From the NCBI RefSeq assembly GCF_030506255.1, contig NZ_CP113431.1, positions 434,001-498,000 on the forward strand: 64,000 nucleotides of DNA, read 5' to 3'. Every line of letters starts with the position of its first letter. Within the stretch, counting starts at the first letter, position 1. Below, piece by piece: positions 24,901 through 33,573 of the stretch. Under the pieces are notes generated by a model. It was not told where the DNA came from. It saw only the letters and a program-made list of their open reading frames with translations, and made no database searches. Source of the DNA: Nocardioides sp. Arc9.136 (GTDB lineage Bacteria; Actinomycetota; Actinomycetes; Propionibacteriales; Nocardioidaceae). The translations under genes and the position numbers were made by a program.

Positions 24901-25818
24901 GGCGGCGGCTGGCTGCGGGTGGAGCGGGTGAAGATCGGCAAGCGCGCCTTCGTCGGCAACTCCGGCATGGCCGCGCCCGGCCGGAAAGTGCCCAAGGCGT
25001 CCCTGGTGGCGGTGCTCTCCGCCGCACCGCGCCGGGCACGCGCCCGGTCGGGCGAGTCCTGGCTCGGCAGCCCGCCCGCCCCGCTGCGCCGGGTCGCACA
25101 GGACACCGACAGCGGGCGCACCTACGAGCCGCCCACCCGGCTGCTCGTGGCGCGGGCCGCCGTCGAGCTGTGCCGCCTGGTCCCGGTGGTCCTCGCGGTG
25201 GCGCTGACCCTCGTGGTCGCGGTGGCGCTGGTGGCGCTGCTCGACCGGTGGGGCGTGCTCGCGGCGCTCCTCCTCGCCGGACCGATCCTCGCGGTCGGCG
25301 GCCTGGTCGCCGCCGCGGTCACCACCGCCGCCAAGTGGGTCCTCGTGGGCCGGACCCGCCCGGGGGCGCACCCCCTGTGGAGCTCGTTCGTGTGGCGCAA
25401 CGAACTGGCCGACACCTTCGTCGAGGTGCTCGCCGCCCCCTGGTTCGCCCGGGCGGCGGTCGGCACCCCGCTGCTGACCGCGTGGTTCCGCACGATGGGC
25501 GCGCGGATCGGTCGGGGGGTGTGGTGCGAGACCTACTGGCTGCCCGAGGCCGACCTCGTCGACCTCCGCGACGGCGCCACCGTCAACGCCGGCAGCGTGG
25601 TGCAGACCCACCTGTTCCACGACCGGATGCTCAGCACCGACACGGTGACCCTCCTGCGGGGCGCGACCCTGGGCCCGAACAGCGTCATCCTCCCCGCGGC
25701 GACGCTGGGCCGCCACGCTACGGTCGGCCCCGTGTCGTTGGTGATGAGGGGCGAGTCCGTGCCGGACAAGACCACCTGGATCGGCAACCCGATCGGCCCC
25801 TGGACGGCGGAGAGGTGA
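21952..25818 (+). CDS. Pls/PosA-family nonribosomal poly(amino acid) synthetase
   Basis: 1288 residues, GTG start at 21952. Residues 1-500 are an adenylation domain (FTSGSTGTPKGVAVSH near 154, FDASCEEMW with Asp205, NTYGPTEATV near 292, Lys481 in TSGKVDRDAL). A carrier domain follows with Ser535 in DDFFDLGGGSLTAAQ, to be loaded with phosphopantetheine. From about 600 on there are six membrane helices separating three segments of hexapeptide-like repeats (GARIGRHVEAS, GARIGRGVWCET, GATLGPNSVILPAATLG). This order and length match epsilon-poly-L-lysine synthetase (Pls) and relatives, which activate one amino acid and polymerise it at the membrane. It has no ordinary condensation or thioesterase domain. 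The next gene overlaps by GTGA. Confidence 0.9.
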   Translation: MLTDLTLPLRRGAEAPTPRTLVDVFRSTVAQAADDPAVDTGNEVLTYAELEESADALAARLAELGVGPGDKVGVRVSSGTTDLYVAILGILLAGAAYVPVDADDPDERARLVFGEADVAAVVGNGLAVVARRPVAAQVPRAVEEPGLSDDAWVIFTSGSTGTPKGVAVSHRSAAAFVDAESTLFLQDAPLGVGDRVMAGLSVAFDASCEEMWLAWRYGACLVPAPRALVRSGVDVGPWLVANAVTVVSTVPTLVALWPAEALAQVRLLIMGGEACPPELAARLVAPGREVWNTYGPTEATVVACGAELTGEGPVRIGLPLAGWDLAVVDAEGRHVAPGETGELIIGGVGLARYLDPAKDAEKYAAMPTLGWDRAYRSGDLVVFDPEGLLFGGRADDQVKLGGRRIELGEVDSALLGLPGASGAAAAVRRTSAGNQLLVGYVAVDATFDQAAALDQLRRALPAALVPRLAVVDTLPTRTSGKVDRDALPWPLPAAAEAPTAGLTATESWVSELWREVLGAGATGRGDDFFDLGGGSLTAAQMVSRLRARHPEVAVGDIYERPTLGALAGYLDGLAAPGATSDRTVPAVPLKTQSGQVVATVALRMLAGPRWLTWAAIACHVAALLDVDGLPLPAWPLVLLGWLLFLSPPGRMLLAAGTARFVLAGVGPGDHPRGGKVHLRLWLAERAADELGATGLAGAPAMTWYARLLGADVGRDVDLHSLPPVTGLLRLGRGCSVEPEVDLRGWWVDGDVVHLGAVSVGARAKVGARSTLCPGAEVGRAAEVAPGSAVLGAVPDGEFWSGAPAARVSEAARGPWSDRPETSRAWVAAYAAVAALLALLPVVAVAAGGAVLLALGPASYDGPRAALAGLLPWVPLATLVGLVVLAALVWLVVRLAALAVRPGVHPVRSGPALAVWTTVRVLDEARTWLFPLYSSLLTPVWLRALGARIGRHVEASTVLLVPSLTQVNDQAFLADDTLIGGYELGGGWLRVERVKIGKRAFVGNSGMAAPGRKVPKASLVAVLSAAPRRARARSGESWLGSPPAPLRRVAQDTDSGRTYEPPTRLLVARAAVELCRLVPVVLAVALTLVVAVALVALLDRWGVLAALLLAGPILAVGGLVAAAVTTAAKWVLVGRTRPGAHPLWSSFVWRNELADTFVEVLAAPWFARAAVGTPLLTAWFRTMGARIGRGVWCETYWLPEADLVDLRDGATVNAGSVVQTHLFHDRMLSTDTVTLLRGATLGPNSVILPAATLGRHATVGPVSLVMRGESVPDKTTWIGNPIGPWTAER

Positions 25819-27167
25819 AGCTGCCCGGACAGCACGGCCTGCCCACCGCCGACGACTACGTCCCCGGCCACGGCGACCCCGCCTGGAGCGCCCGCCACTA
25901 CGACCTCGACCTCGACTACGACCTCGCGCCCAACCGGCTCCGCGGCCGGGCCACCATCGACGCCGTCGCGGTGACCGACGGGCTCGACCGCCTGGTACTC
26001 GACCTCGCCGGCCTCGACGTCGACAAGGTGACCGTCGACGGCCGCAGCCCGAAGCGGTGGACCACCCGCGGCAGCCGCCTGGTCGTCTCGCTCGCCGAGC
26101 CGCTCGCGGCGGGGACGGAGCTGCGGGTCGTCGTGAAGTACGCCGGCACGCCCCGACCGCTCGTCGACGACGTGCACGGCGACGCCGGCTGGGAGGAGCT
26201 GGAGGACGGCGTGATCGTGGCCGGCCAGCCGCACGGCGCCCCGACGTGGTTCCCCTGCAACGACCGGCCCGACGACAAGGCGACGTACCGCATCGCGGTG
26301 ACCACCGAGCCGGGGTACGTCGTGGTCGCCAACGGCGAGCGGACCGAGCGCGCCCGGCAGGGCTCCAGCCTGCGGTGGGTGCACGAGCAGCGCGAGCCGA
26401 TGGCGACGTACCTCGCCACCGTGCAGGTCGGGCGGTACGACGTCCACGAGCTCGACGGCGCCCGGGTGCCGGTCCGCGCCGCGGTGCCGGAAGGGACCGA
26501 CACCGGCGACGAGGCGTTCGCCGCCGGGTTCGGCCGGCAGGCGGAGATGGTCGCGGCCTTCGAGGAACTGTTCGGGCCCTACCCGTTCGCGGCGTACACC
26601 TCCGTCGTCACCGCCGACGACCTGGAGATCCCGCTCGAGGCGCAGGGGCTCTCCACCTTCGGCGCGAACTTCCTCGACCCCGACTGGCGCTCGGTCCGGC
26701 TGGTCGCCCACGAGCTGGCGCACCAGTGGTTCGGCAACGCGGTCACGCTCGCGCGCTGGCGCGACATCTGGCTGCACGAGGGCTTCGCCTGCTACGCGGA
26801 GTGGCTGTGGTCGGAGCGCTCCGGCGGCGACCCCGCCGACGTGCACGCCCGCTCCCACCACGAGCGCCTCGCCGAGTCCGACCAGGACCTCGTGCTCTCC
26901 GACCCGGGGCCGGGGACGATGTTCGACGACCGGGTCTACAAGCGCGGCGCGCTCACCCTGCACGCCCTGCGGCTGACCGTGGGCGACGAGTCGTTCTTCG
27001 AGCTGCTGCGCACCTGGTGCGAGCGGCACTGCGGCGGGTCGGTCACCACCACCGAGCTGGTCGCCCTGGCCGGCGAGGTCACCGGGCAGGACCTCGGCGG
27101 CCTGTTCCGGTCGTGGCTCGACGAACCTGCTCTCCCGCCGCTGCCGGACCGGCCAGGCACCAGCTGA
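25815..27167 (+). CDS. M1-family zinc aminopeptidase
   Basis: 450 residues, GTG start in a GTGA overlap with the synthetase. The zinc site is HELAH (residues 299-303) with the third ligand Glu322 in LHEGF, the exact M1 spacing. The usual GAMEN exopeptidase motif is replaced by IPLEAQGLSTFG, as in a shorter actinobacterial branch. No signal peptide or anchor is visible, and it lacks the long C-terminal helical domain of full-size M1 enzymes. Poly-lysine producers carry a zinc aminopeptidase that degrades the polymer, so the coupling suggests a product-trimming or self-protection role. A general peptidase role cannot be excluded. Confidence 0.9.
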   Translation: MKLPGQHGLPTADDYVPGHGDPAWSARHYDLDLDYDLAPNRLRGRATIDAVAVTDGLDRLVLDLAGLDVDKVTVDGRSPKRWTTRGSRLVVSLAEPLAAGTELRVVVKYAGTPRPLVDDVHGDAGWEELEDGVIVAGQPHGAPTWFPCNDRPDDKATYRIAVTTEPGYVVVANGERTERARQGSSLRWVHEQREPMATYLATVQVGRYDVHELDGARVPVRAAVPEGTDTGDEAFAAGFGRQAEMVAAFEELFGPYPFAAYTSVVTADDLEIPLEAQGLSTFGANFLDPDWRSVRLVAHELAHQWFGNAVTLARWRDIWLHEGFACYAEWLWSERSGGDPADVHARSHHERLAESDQDLVLSDPGPGTMFDDRVYKRGALTLHALRLTVGDESFFELLRTWCERHCGGSVTTTELVALAGEVTGQDLGGLFRSWLDEPALPPLPDRPGTS

Positions 27168-27657
27168 CCCCGCGACCCGCGACGGTCCCCACGTAGCCCT
27201 CCGGCACCGCCAGGTCGTACGTCGGCACGCCGGCCGGCAGGCCGTCGCGCGGGTCGTGGGCCAGGCCCGTGCCGGCGTGCTTGAGCAGCGCCTCGGTCCG
27301 CGTCCACGACCGACGGTCGCCGTACGCCCCGACCGGCGGGCCGTCGGCCTCCACGTCGACCCCGACCGGCCCCTCGCGGCTCCACGCCACGGCCACCAGG
27401 CCGTCGGCGTACCCGATCGAGACGCGGGGGAGCGGGCCGGCGCCCGTCAGCACCGGCTGGCCGTGGTCCCCGCCGCCGCAGTGCGGGCACAGCCGGACGA
27501 CGCCGGTCGCGCCGGTGTGCGCCACCAGGAGGCGCTCGGCGAGCGCGCGCAGCGCTCCCCTCCCCGCCCGCTCGCGTCGCTCCGGACCACCCGTCCCCAC
27601 GGCCCCGACGATAGGTGCGCCCGCCGGGCCGGGCCGCCGGGTGTTCGCCGGCTGCAC
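27079..27657 (-). CDS. 4'-phosphopantetheinyl transferase superfamily protein
   Basis: 192 residues from the GTG at 27657, which has GGAGG (27667-27671 on the complement) nine bases upstream. The family signature is intact: VGVDVEADG supplies the magnesium-binding Asp and Glu, and WTRTEALLKHAG matches the (W/F)xxxEAxxK motif. It is a short Sfp/AcpS-like enzyme that transfers phosphopantetheine from CoA to carrier proteins. Its C-terminal codons overlap the M1 peptidase gene by 89 bases in convergent orientation. The nearest carrier domain is Ser535 of the adjacent synthetase, its likely partner. Confidence 0.85.
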   Translation of the reverse strand: MQPANTRRPGPAGAPIVGAVGTGGPERRERAGRGALRALAERLLVAHTGATGVVRLCPHCGGGDHGQPVLTGAGPLPRVSIGYADGLVAVAWSREGPVGVDVEADGPPVGAYGDRRSWTRTEALLKHAGTGLAHDPRDGLPAGVPTYDLAVPEGYVGTVAGRGVSWCLAGPAAAGEQVRRATTGTGRRGPAR

Positions 27658-27701
27658 GCCCGCGGTCCTCCGGACCGTGCCGTGCCGGTGGCCCGGGGCG
27701 C

Positions 27702-28916
27702 TCAGGATGGGGTGCCGTGAGCGGCAGCGTCGTCACGGTGGTGGTCCTGGGGACCCTCACCGTCGTCTTCTGGACCTGGGCGCTGCTCCGGCTGTGGGGC
27801 TGAGGGGCCGGACCGGCCCGCGTGGTCGCGGACCAGGGCCGCCGCCGAGCCGAGCACGAGCAGCAGCGCGAGGAGCAGGTAGCTGTTCCCGGCGAGCTGC
27901 TCGACGGGGCCCCACCCGAGCTCCCGGTCGTCGCGGTGCGGGGGCCACCACAGCAGCCGGGACGCGAAGACGGCCACGACCAGCGGCGCGGTGCGGGGCA
28001 GGGCGACGACCACGACGACCACCCACACCCAGTGGTGGCTCCACGAGATCGGCGAGGCCAGGAGCATCGAGACGCCGGCGAGCGCCAGCCCGAGGCGCGG
28101 GTGCCCGCGCCGGTGCCAGCCGACGGCGCAGGCCAGCGCCGCGAGCGACGCCGTGCCGGCCACCACGAGCCAGAGCACGGTGGGCGGGTCCCCGTCGCCG
28201 AGACGGGCCAGCAGGCCGTTGACCGACTGGTTGCTGGCGAAGGCCACGCCGCCGACCCGGCCGGAGTCCCAGACGGCCGCGGTCCAGAAGTCCGCCGCCT
28301 GCGCGGGGAGCAGGACCACGCCGACCAGCACGGTGCCGGCGAACGCCGCCAGCGACGTCCCGGCCTCGCGCACGCGGCCGGTCAGGGCGAGGTGGACGAC
28401 GAGGACGAGGGGCGTGAGCTTGACGCCGGCCGCGACCCCGAGCAGCCAGGGGCTGCGCGCCCGGTCCGGCTCGAGCACGGCCGCCGCGACGAGCGCCATC
28501 AGCAGCAGGTTCACCTGCCCGAACGACAGCGTCTGCTCGACCGGCTCCAGCAGCAGCAACCCGACCACCAGCAGCGCCAGGGCGGCGGGAGCCAGCCGCG
28601 GCGCGAGCAGCCGGACCGTCCAGCCCAGCGCCGCCACCGACGCGCCCGTGAGCAGGCCGGCCGCGAGGGGCGAGGGGAGCGCCGCGAGGGGCAGGAAGAG
28701 CAGCGCCGCGAACGGCGGGTAGGTGAACGGCAGCCCGCTCGCGGGGTCGGTGCCGGCGTACACGTCCTCCCCGCGGGCCACCTGCGCGCCGCCGAACCGG
28801 TAGACCGACAGGTCGACGAACGCCGGCGACCAGCAGGCCTCGACGACCGCTGCCACGACGGCCGCGACGGCGGCCAGGCCCAGCACCACGCTGCGAGCGC
28901 CGGAGGGTCGGTCCAC
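27702..28916 (-). CDS. GT87-family polyprenyl-phosphate-dependent mannosyltransferase-like protein
   Basis: 404 residues, GTG start. About ten hydrophobic helices. The Asp in SPAFVDLSVYRFGG early in the first external loop and FTYPPFAALLFLPLA are typical of GT87 (DUF2029) enzymes, GT-C glycosyltransferases that use polyprenyl-phosphate mannose outside the membrane. The last 40 residues are a polar low-complexity tail rich in Pro, Asp and His. It lies 19 bases downstream of a GT4 glycosyltransferase gene, so both probably modify an envelope glycan. Confidence 0.85.
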   Translation of the reverse strand: MDRPSGARSVVLGLAAVAAVVAAVVEACWSPAFVDLSVYRFGGAQVARGEDVYAGTDPASGLPFTYPPFAALLFLPLAALPSPLAAGLLTGASVAALGWTVRLLAPRLAPAALALLVVGLLLLEPVEQTLSFGQVNLLLMALVAAAVLEPDRARSPWLLGVAAGVKLTPLVLVVHLALTGRVREAGTSLAAFAGTVLVGVVLLPAQAADFWTAAVWDSGRVGGVAFASNQSVNGLLARLGDGDPPTVLWLVVAGTASLAALACAVGWHRRGHPRLGLALAGVSMLLASPISWSHHWVWVVVVVVALPRTAPLVVAVFASRLLWWPPHRDDRELGWGPVEQLAGNSYLLLALLLVLGSAAALVRDHAGRSGPSAPQPEQRPGPEDDGEGPQDHHRDDAAAHGTPS

Positions 28917-28935
28917 GCCCCGGGCCCGGCTCAGC

Positions 28936-30144
28936 TCAGACCGCGGTGGGCAGGACGTCGCGCAGCGCGTGCCGCTCGGCGATCGCGGCGTACGCGTCGA
29001 CGCAGTGGCGCTCGGAGAGCCCCGGCCGGTCCCGCAGGATGCGGGCCAGGTGCTCCTCCCTCGCGTCGAGGGCCGCCTCCCACGCGAGCGCGACCGCCCC
29101 GGGCTCGCGGCCGGTGACCAGCCGCGCGTCGCCGACCATGGCCGCGGCGTCGCCGACGTCGGTGGTGACCGGCACCGTGCCGCTGGCCATGGCCTCGAGG
29201 AGCGAGAGCGGCGCCGCCTCGCCGTACGCGCTGGTCAGCGCGACCACGTCGGCGGCGTTGTGCAGCCGCGGCATGTCGGCGCGGATCCCCAGCAGGTGCA
29301 CCCGGTCCTGGGCGCCCGACCAGCCGCGCAGCGTCGCGGAGACCAGGCCGGCCAGCTCCGGGTTGGCCGCCGACATGCCGGCACCGCAGAGCACCACGTG
29401 GGCGTCGGGGCGGCGGCGCGCGAACGCGGCGGCCGCCCGCAGGAAGAGCGGGACGTCCTTCATCGGGTCGAAGCGGGCCGAGAGGAGGACGACGGGTGCG
29501 GCGGGGTCGATGCCGAGCTCGCGGCGCACGTCGCGGCGCTCGCAGGCCGAGGGCCGGAACCGCTGCAGGTCCACACCGTTGGGGACGACCGGGAGCTGGG
29601 CCAGCGGGATGCCGGTCGCGGCGTGGTACGCGCGCTGGGTGGACCGGGCGCAGCAGACGGCGGCGGCGACGGTCCCGCGGTCGACCAGGTCCACGAGGTC
29701 GGTCACGGCCGCCTCGTGGTGCTCGGGGTCCGAGCGGTGCAGGGAGACGACGACCGGGGTGCCGGCGGCGTCGATCCGGCGCAGCGCCGCGAGCGGCTGC
29801 TCCTTCAGCGACAGGACCAGGTCGGCCGCGCCCACGGCCCGCTCGAGCGCGGCCAGGTGGTGGCGCCGCAGGGCCGAGCCCGAGGCCCGGTCGAGCGCCC
29901 CGACGGGGACACCCGCGCCGGCGAGGCGCCGCCAGCTGCCGTCCCGGTCGGCCGTCTGGGTGGTGCCCTCCCGCGTCGTGGTCCGGGCGAGCCCCAGCAC
30001 GCTGTGCCGCTGCTGCGTCGTGGCGTGCAGGCCGGTCACCACGGTGGTGTGCTGGATGCGCGCACCACCGGTGAAGAAGCCGTCGTACACCGACAGCACC
30101 CGGGCGCCGCCGCGCTCGACGGTCGACCTCGTCCTGCGTGTCAT
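28936..30144 (-). CDS. GT4-family glycosyltransferase
   Basis: 402 residues, ATG start. The GT-B fold is shown by VLSVYDGFFTGGARI at the N-terminus, VVPNGVDLQRF and VVLLSARFDPMKDVPLFLRA at the start of the C-terminal domain, and the nucleotide-sugar site EAAPLSLLEAMASGTVPVTT (E-x7-E type). It is cytoplasmic or peripheral. Acceptor and donor are unknown. It pairs with the GT87-like gene downstream. Confidence 0.88.
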   Translation of the reverse strand: MTRRTRSTVERGGARVLSVYDGFFTGGARIQHTTVVTGLHATTQQRHSVLGLARTTTREGTTQTADRDGSWRRLAGAGVPVGALDRASGSALRRHHLAALERAVGAADLVLSLKEQPLAALRRIDAAGTPVVVSLHRSDPEHHEAAVTDLVDLVDRGTVAAAVCCARSTQRAYHAATGIPLAQLPVVPNGVDLQRFRPSACERRDVRRELGIDPAAPVVLLSARFDPMKDVPLFLRAAAAFARRRPDAHVVLCGAGMSAANPELAGLVSATLRGWSGAQDRVHLLGIRADMPRLHNAADVVALTSAYGEAAPLSLLEAMASGTVPVTTDVGDAAAMVGDARLVTGREPGAVALAWEAALDAREEHLARILRDRPGLSERHCVDAYAAIAERHALRDVLPTAV

Positions 30145-30282
30145 GCGCCCTCCCCTCGCCGGTCCGGGCGAACCTAGGAGGCTCCGGCGGCGGTGGGTGG
30201 GGCGTGCGGTGAGCGGGGGGTGAAGCGCGCGCGTCGGGGAGGTGACGGCGCCGGACGGGCCGCGTCCCAGCGGGCGCGGGCC

Positions 30283-30984
30283 TCAGCGGGCGAAGCGCCG
30301 CAGGCGGTCGCCGTCCAGGATCGCGATCGACCGGCGGCCCAGCTCGATCCACCCGCGGCCGGCGAGGTTCGACAGCGCCTTGTTGACCGTCTCGCGGGCC
30401 GAGCCGACGAGCTGGGCGAGCTCCTCCTGGGTGAGCTGGTGCTCGACGACCACGACACGGCGGTCGTCCTCGACGCCGAACTGCTCGGCGAGCTTGAGGA
30501 TCAACCGCGCCACGCGGGTGGGCACGTCGGCGAAGACGAGGTCGGAGATCACGTCGTTGGAGGCGCGCAGCCGCCGGCCGAGGTGGCGCAGCAGCAGCGG
30601 GGCGGCCGCCGGCTGCTCGATGAGCCAGCGGTCGAACCGTGCCTGGGACAGCTCGAGCACCACCGACGCGGTGAGCGCGGTGACGGTGCCGTGCCGATCG
30701 CTGCCGTCGAGCAGGGACATCTCGCCGACGGTGTCGCCGGGGCCGAGGACGGCCAGGATGTTCGGCCGGCCGGTGGCGGTCGTGCGGGTCAGCTTGAGGC
30801 TGCCCTCCTGCACCAGGCACAGGCTGCGGCCCGGCTCCCCCTGCTCGAAGAGCCGGTCGTGGCGGTCGAGGTGGCGGACCTCGAACGCCGAGAGCACCTC
30901 GGAGAGGACCGCCTCGTCGAGGCCGAGCGCCGGGCCGAGGGCAGCGGTGACCGCAGGGTGCACGGCGTGAAACCTTTCAATCAT
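30283..30984 (-). CDS. Crp/Fnr-family transcriptional regulator
   Basis: 233 residues, ATG at 30984, 14 bases after the ferredoxin gene stop. Residues 35-120 are a cyclic-nucleotide-binding-type barrel (LFEQGEPGRSLCLVQEGSLK, GEMSLLDGSDRHGTVTAL). A long dimer helix follows, then a winged helix with the recognition region LTQEELAQLVGSARETVNKA. There is no Fnr-type cysteine cluster, so oxygen sensing by an iron-sulfur cluster is unlikely. It is the last gene of the cobalamin uptake operon; its targets are unknown. Confidence 0.9.
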   Translation of the reverse strand: MIERFHAVHPAVTAALGPALGLDEAVLSEVLSAFEVRHLDRHDRLFEQGEPGRSLCLVQEGSLKLTRTTATGRPNILAVLGPGDTVGEMSLLDGSDRHGTVTALTASVVLELSQARFDRWLIEQPAAAPLLLRHLGRRLRASNDVISDLVFADVPTRVARLILKLAEQFGVEDDRRVVVVEHQLTQEELAQLVGSARETVNKALSNLAGRGWIELGRRSIAILDGDRLRRFAR

Positions 30985-30998
30985 GTGACCATCGTGAC

Positions 30999-31693
30999 TT
31001 ATGGGCGGTCGTCCCGGCTCGTCACTCGCCGAAGACGGAGCCGTTCGACCGGCGTCCCGCCCACCAGGTGCTCCGCGACGAGGGCCGCGGCCCCGGCCGG
31101 GTCGACGGTGCCGTACCAGACGTCGTCGGGGTGGACCGTGACGACGGGCGCCCGGTTGCACGGGAACTGGCAGCCGGTCTGGGTGAGCAGCACGTCGTCG
31201 TCGCCGAGGCCGTGCTCGGCCAGCGCCAGCACCAGCGCGCCCGCGGACTCCTCGGCACCCGCCGCGGTGCACCGCGGACCGCGGCAGACGAGCACCTGGT
31301 GGCGGTGCCGCGGGACGTCCTCCCAGGCCCCGGACCGCAGCCCGGCGCCGCCGTCGGTGACCGGCCTCGCCCGGGAGACGAGGTCGTCCCAGCCCGTCTC
31401 GTCGGTGAGGTACGCCGGGGCGGTCAGCAGCTCGGGCGCGCCGGCGCCGTACGTCGCCCACCAGTGCGCCGCGACCCGGCGCAGCCACGACACCCCGGGG
31501 CCCGTCGCGCCGCCGACCCCCACCACGACCACGCGGGTCGCGCCGTCGTCGGCGAGCCGCGTGAGCGTGGTGCCGAGGCCCGGCGAGCCGAGCTGCAGGA
31601 AGGCCAGCTCGGCTCCCACGCGGCGGGCGAGGCCGAGCAGCTCCCCGCGCCGGGCCGGGTCGCCCGGCGAGGTGCCGACGAGGACGAACGCCG

Positions 31694-31697
<4 letters not shown>
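30999..31697 (-). CDS. 2Fe-2S thioredoxin-like ferredoxin fused to degenerate CbiX-like domain
   Basis: 232 residues, GTG start in a GTGA overlap with btuD. The N-terminal 110 residues (FVLVGTSPGDPARRGELLGL, later RVVVVGVGGATGPGV) follow the CbiX/sirohydrochlorin chelatase pattern, but the catalytic HGS is replaced by GTS. The C-terminal 100 residues are a thioredoxin-fold ferredoxin with four Cys: CRGPRC and TGCQFPC, then VVTVHPDDVWYGTVDP. Such ferredoxins recur in actinobacterial cobalamin loci and may deliver electrons for corrin or cobalt reduction. The N-terminal half is unlikely to be an active chelatase. Confidence 0.78.
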
Positions 31698-32523
<826 letters not shown>

Positions 32524-32527
<4 letters not shown>

Positions 32528-33573
32528 GCGGTGGTCCTCCTCGCCATCAGCCAGACCAGGACGGGGACGCCGATGAGCGCGGTCAGCGCCCCGATCGGCA
32601 CCTCCTGCCCGTCGACCAGCGAGCGCGCGGCGGTGTCGGCCCAGACCAGCAGCACCGCACCCGCGACCGCCGAGGCCGGGAGCAGGTCGCGGTGCCGGGA
32701 GCCGACGAGCGGTCGCACCAGGTGCGGCACGACCAGGCCCACGAAGCCGATCGCCCCGGCGTACGCCACGGTCGTGGCGGTGACCAGGGCGGTGCCCACC
32801 ATCAGCACCCACCGGGTCGCGGTCACCGGGACGCCCAGGGAGCGCGCGGACGTCTCGCCGAACGCGAAGGCGTCGAGCCGCTCGGCGTAGGCCAGGAACC
32901 ACACCAGCGCCACCAGGGCGGCCGCGGCGAGGACCAGCGCGCTGCTCCAGCGCAGCCCCGCGAGCGAGCCGAGGGTCCAGGCGAGCACCCGGCGGGCCGT
33001 GTCGCCCTGGCCGTGCATGATCACGACGACCGAGGTGTAGGCCCCGCACAGGTGCGCGACCGCGACCCCCGCCAGCACCGTCCGGTGCGGGCGGAGCGCG
33101 CCGCCGCCGGCCGAGGCGACCAGCAGGACGGCCGCGAGCGCGGCCAGCGCGCCCAGGAACGCCGCGGCCGGGAGCACGGCGCCGGCGGCGAGCCCGCCCA
33201 CGCCCAGGCCCAGGACGATCACGCTGACCGCCCCCACCCCGGCGCCGCTGGAGACGCCGAGCAGGAACGGGTCGGCCAGGTCGTTGCGGGTCAGCGACTG
33301 CAGCACCGCGCCGCACGAGGCGAGCACGGCGCCGACCGCGACCGCGCCGAGGACCCGCGGCAGCCGCAGCTGCCAGACCAGCTGGTCCTCCAGCAGGCTC
33401 ACGTCGAGCTCGCCGAGGCCCGCCCGGCGCGCCAGCACCGCCAGCACCCGGGTGACCGGCACGTCAACCGAGCCGACGCCCAGCGCGACCGCGCAGCTGC
33501 CGAGCAGGACGAGCAGCGCACCGACTGCCAGGAGGCCCCGGCCGCCCCGGCCGCGAGCGCTCCGCAGGCTCAC
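32524..33573 (-). CDS. btuC: FecCD-family ABC permease for corrinoid uptake
   Basis: 349 residues, GTG start overlapping the btuF stop (GTGA). About ten membrane helices. FecCD motifs are clear: LVWQLRLPRVLGAVAVGA near the N-terminus, NDLADPFLLGVSSGAGVGA, and GAIGFVGLVVPHLVRPLVG, the coupling region that contacts the ATPase. It would form the channel dimer of a BtuC2D2-type importer. Confidence 0.9.

Noticed and set aside
19972..25716. A 1914-codon open frame on the complement strand spanning the whole synthetase gene
   Set aside because: Only the part up to the ATG at 21750 (PHP protein) has family motifs. The rest is the antisense of the synthetase and has the Arg/Gly/His-rich, motif-free look of high-GC shadow frames.
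27717..27803. 28-residue hydrophobic ORF on the + strand with a GTG start
   Set aside because: It is a plausible membrane peptide with GGATGGGG upstream, but it is wholly antisense to the GT87-like gene end, so hydrophobicity may be chance. Not listed without conservation data.
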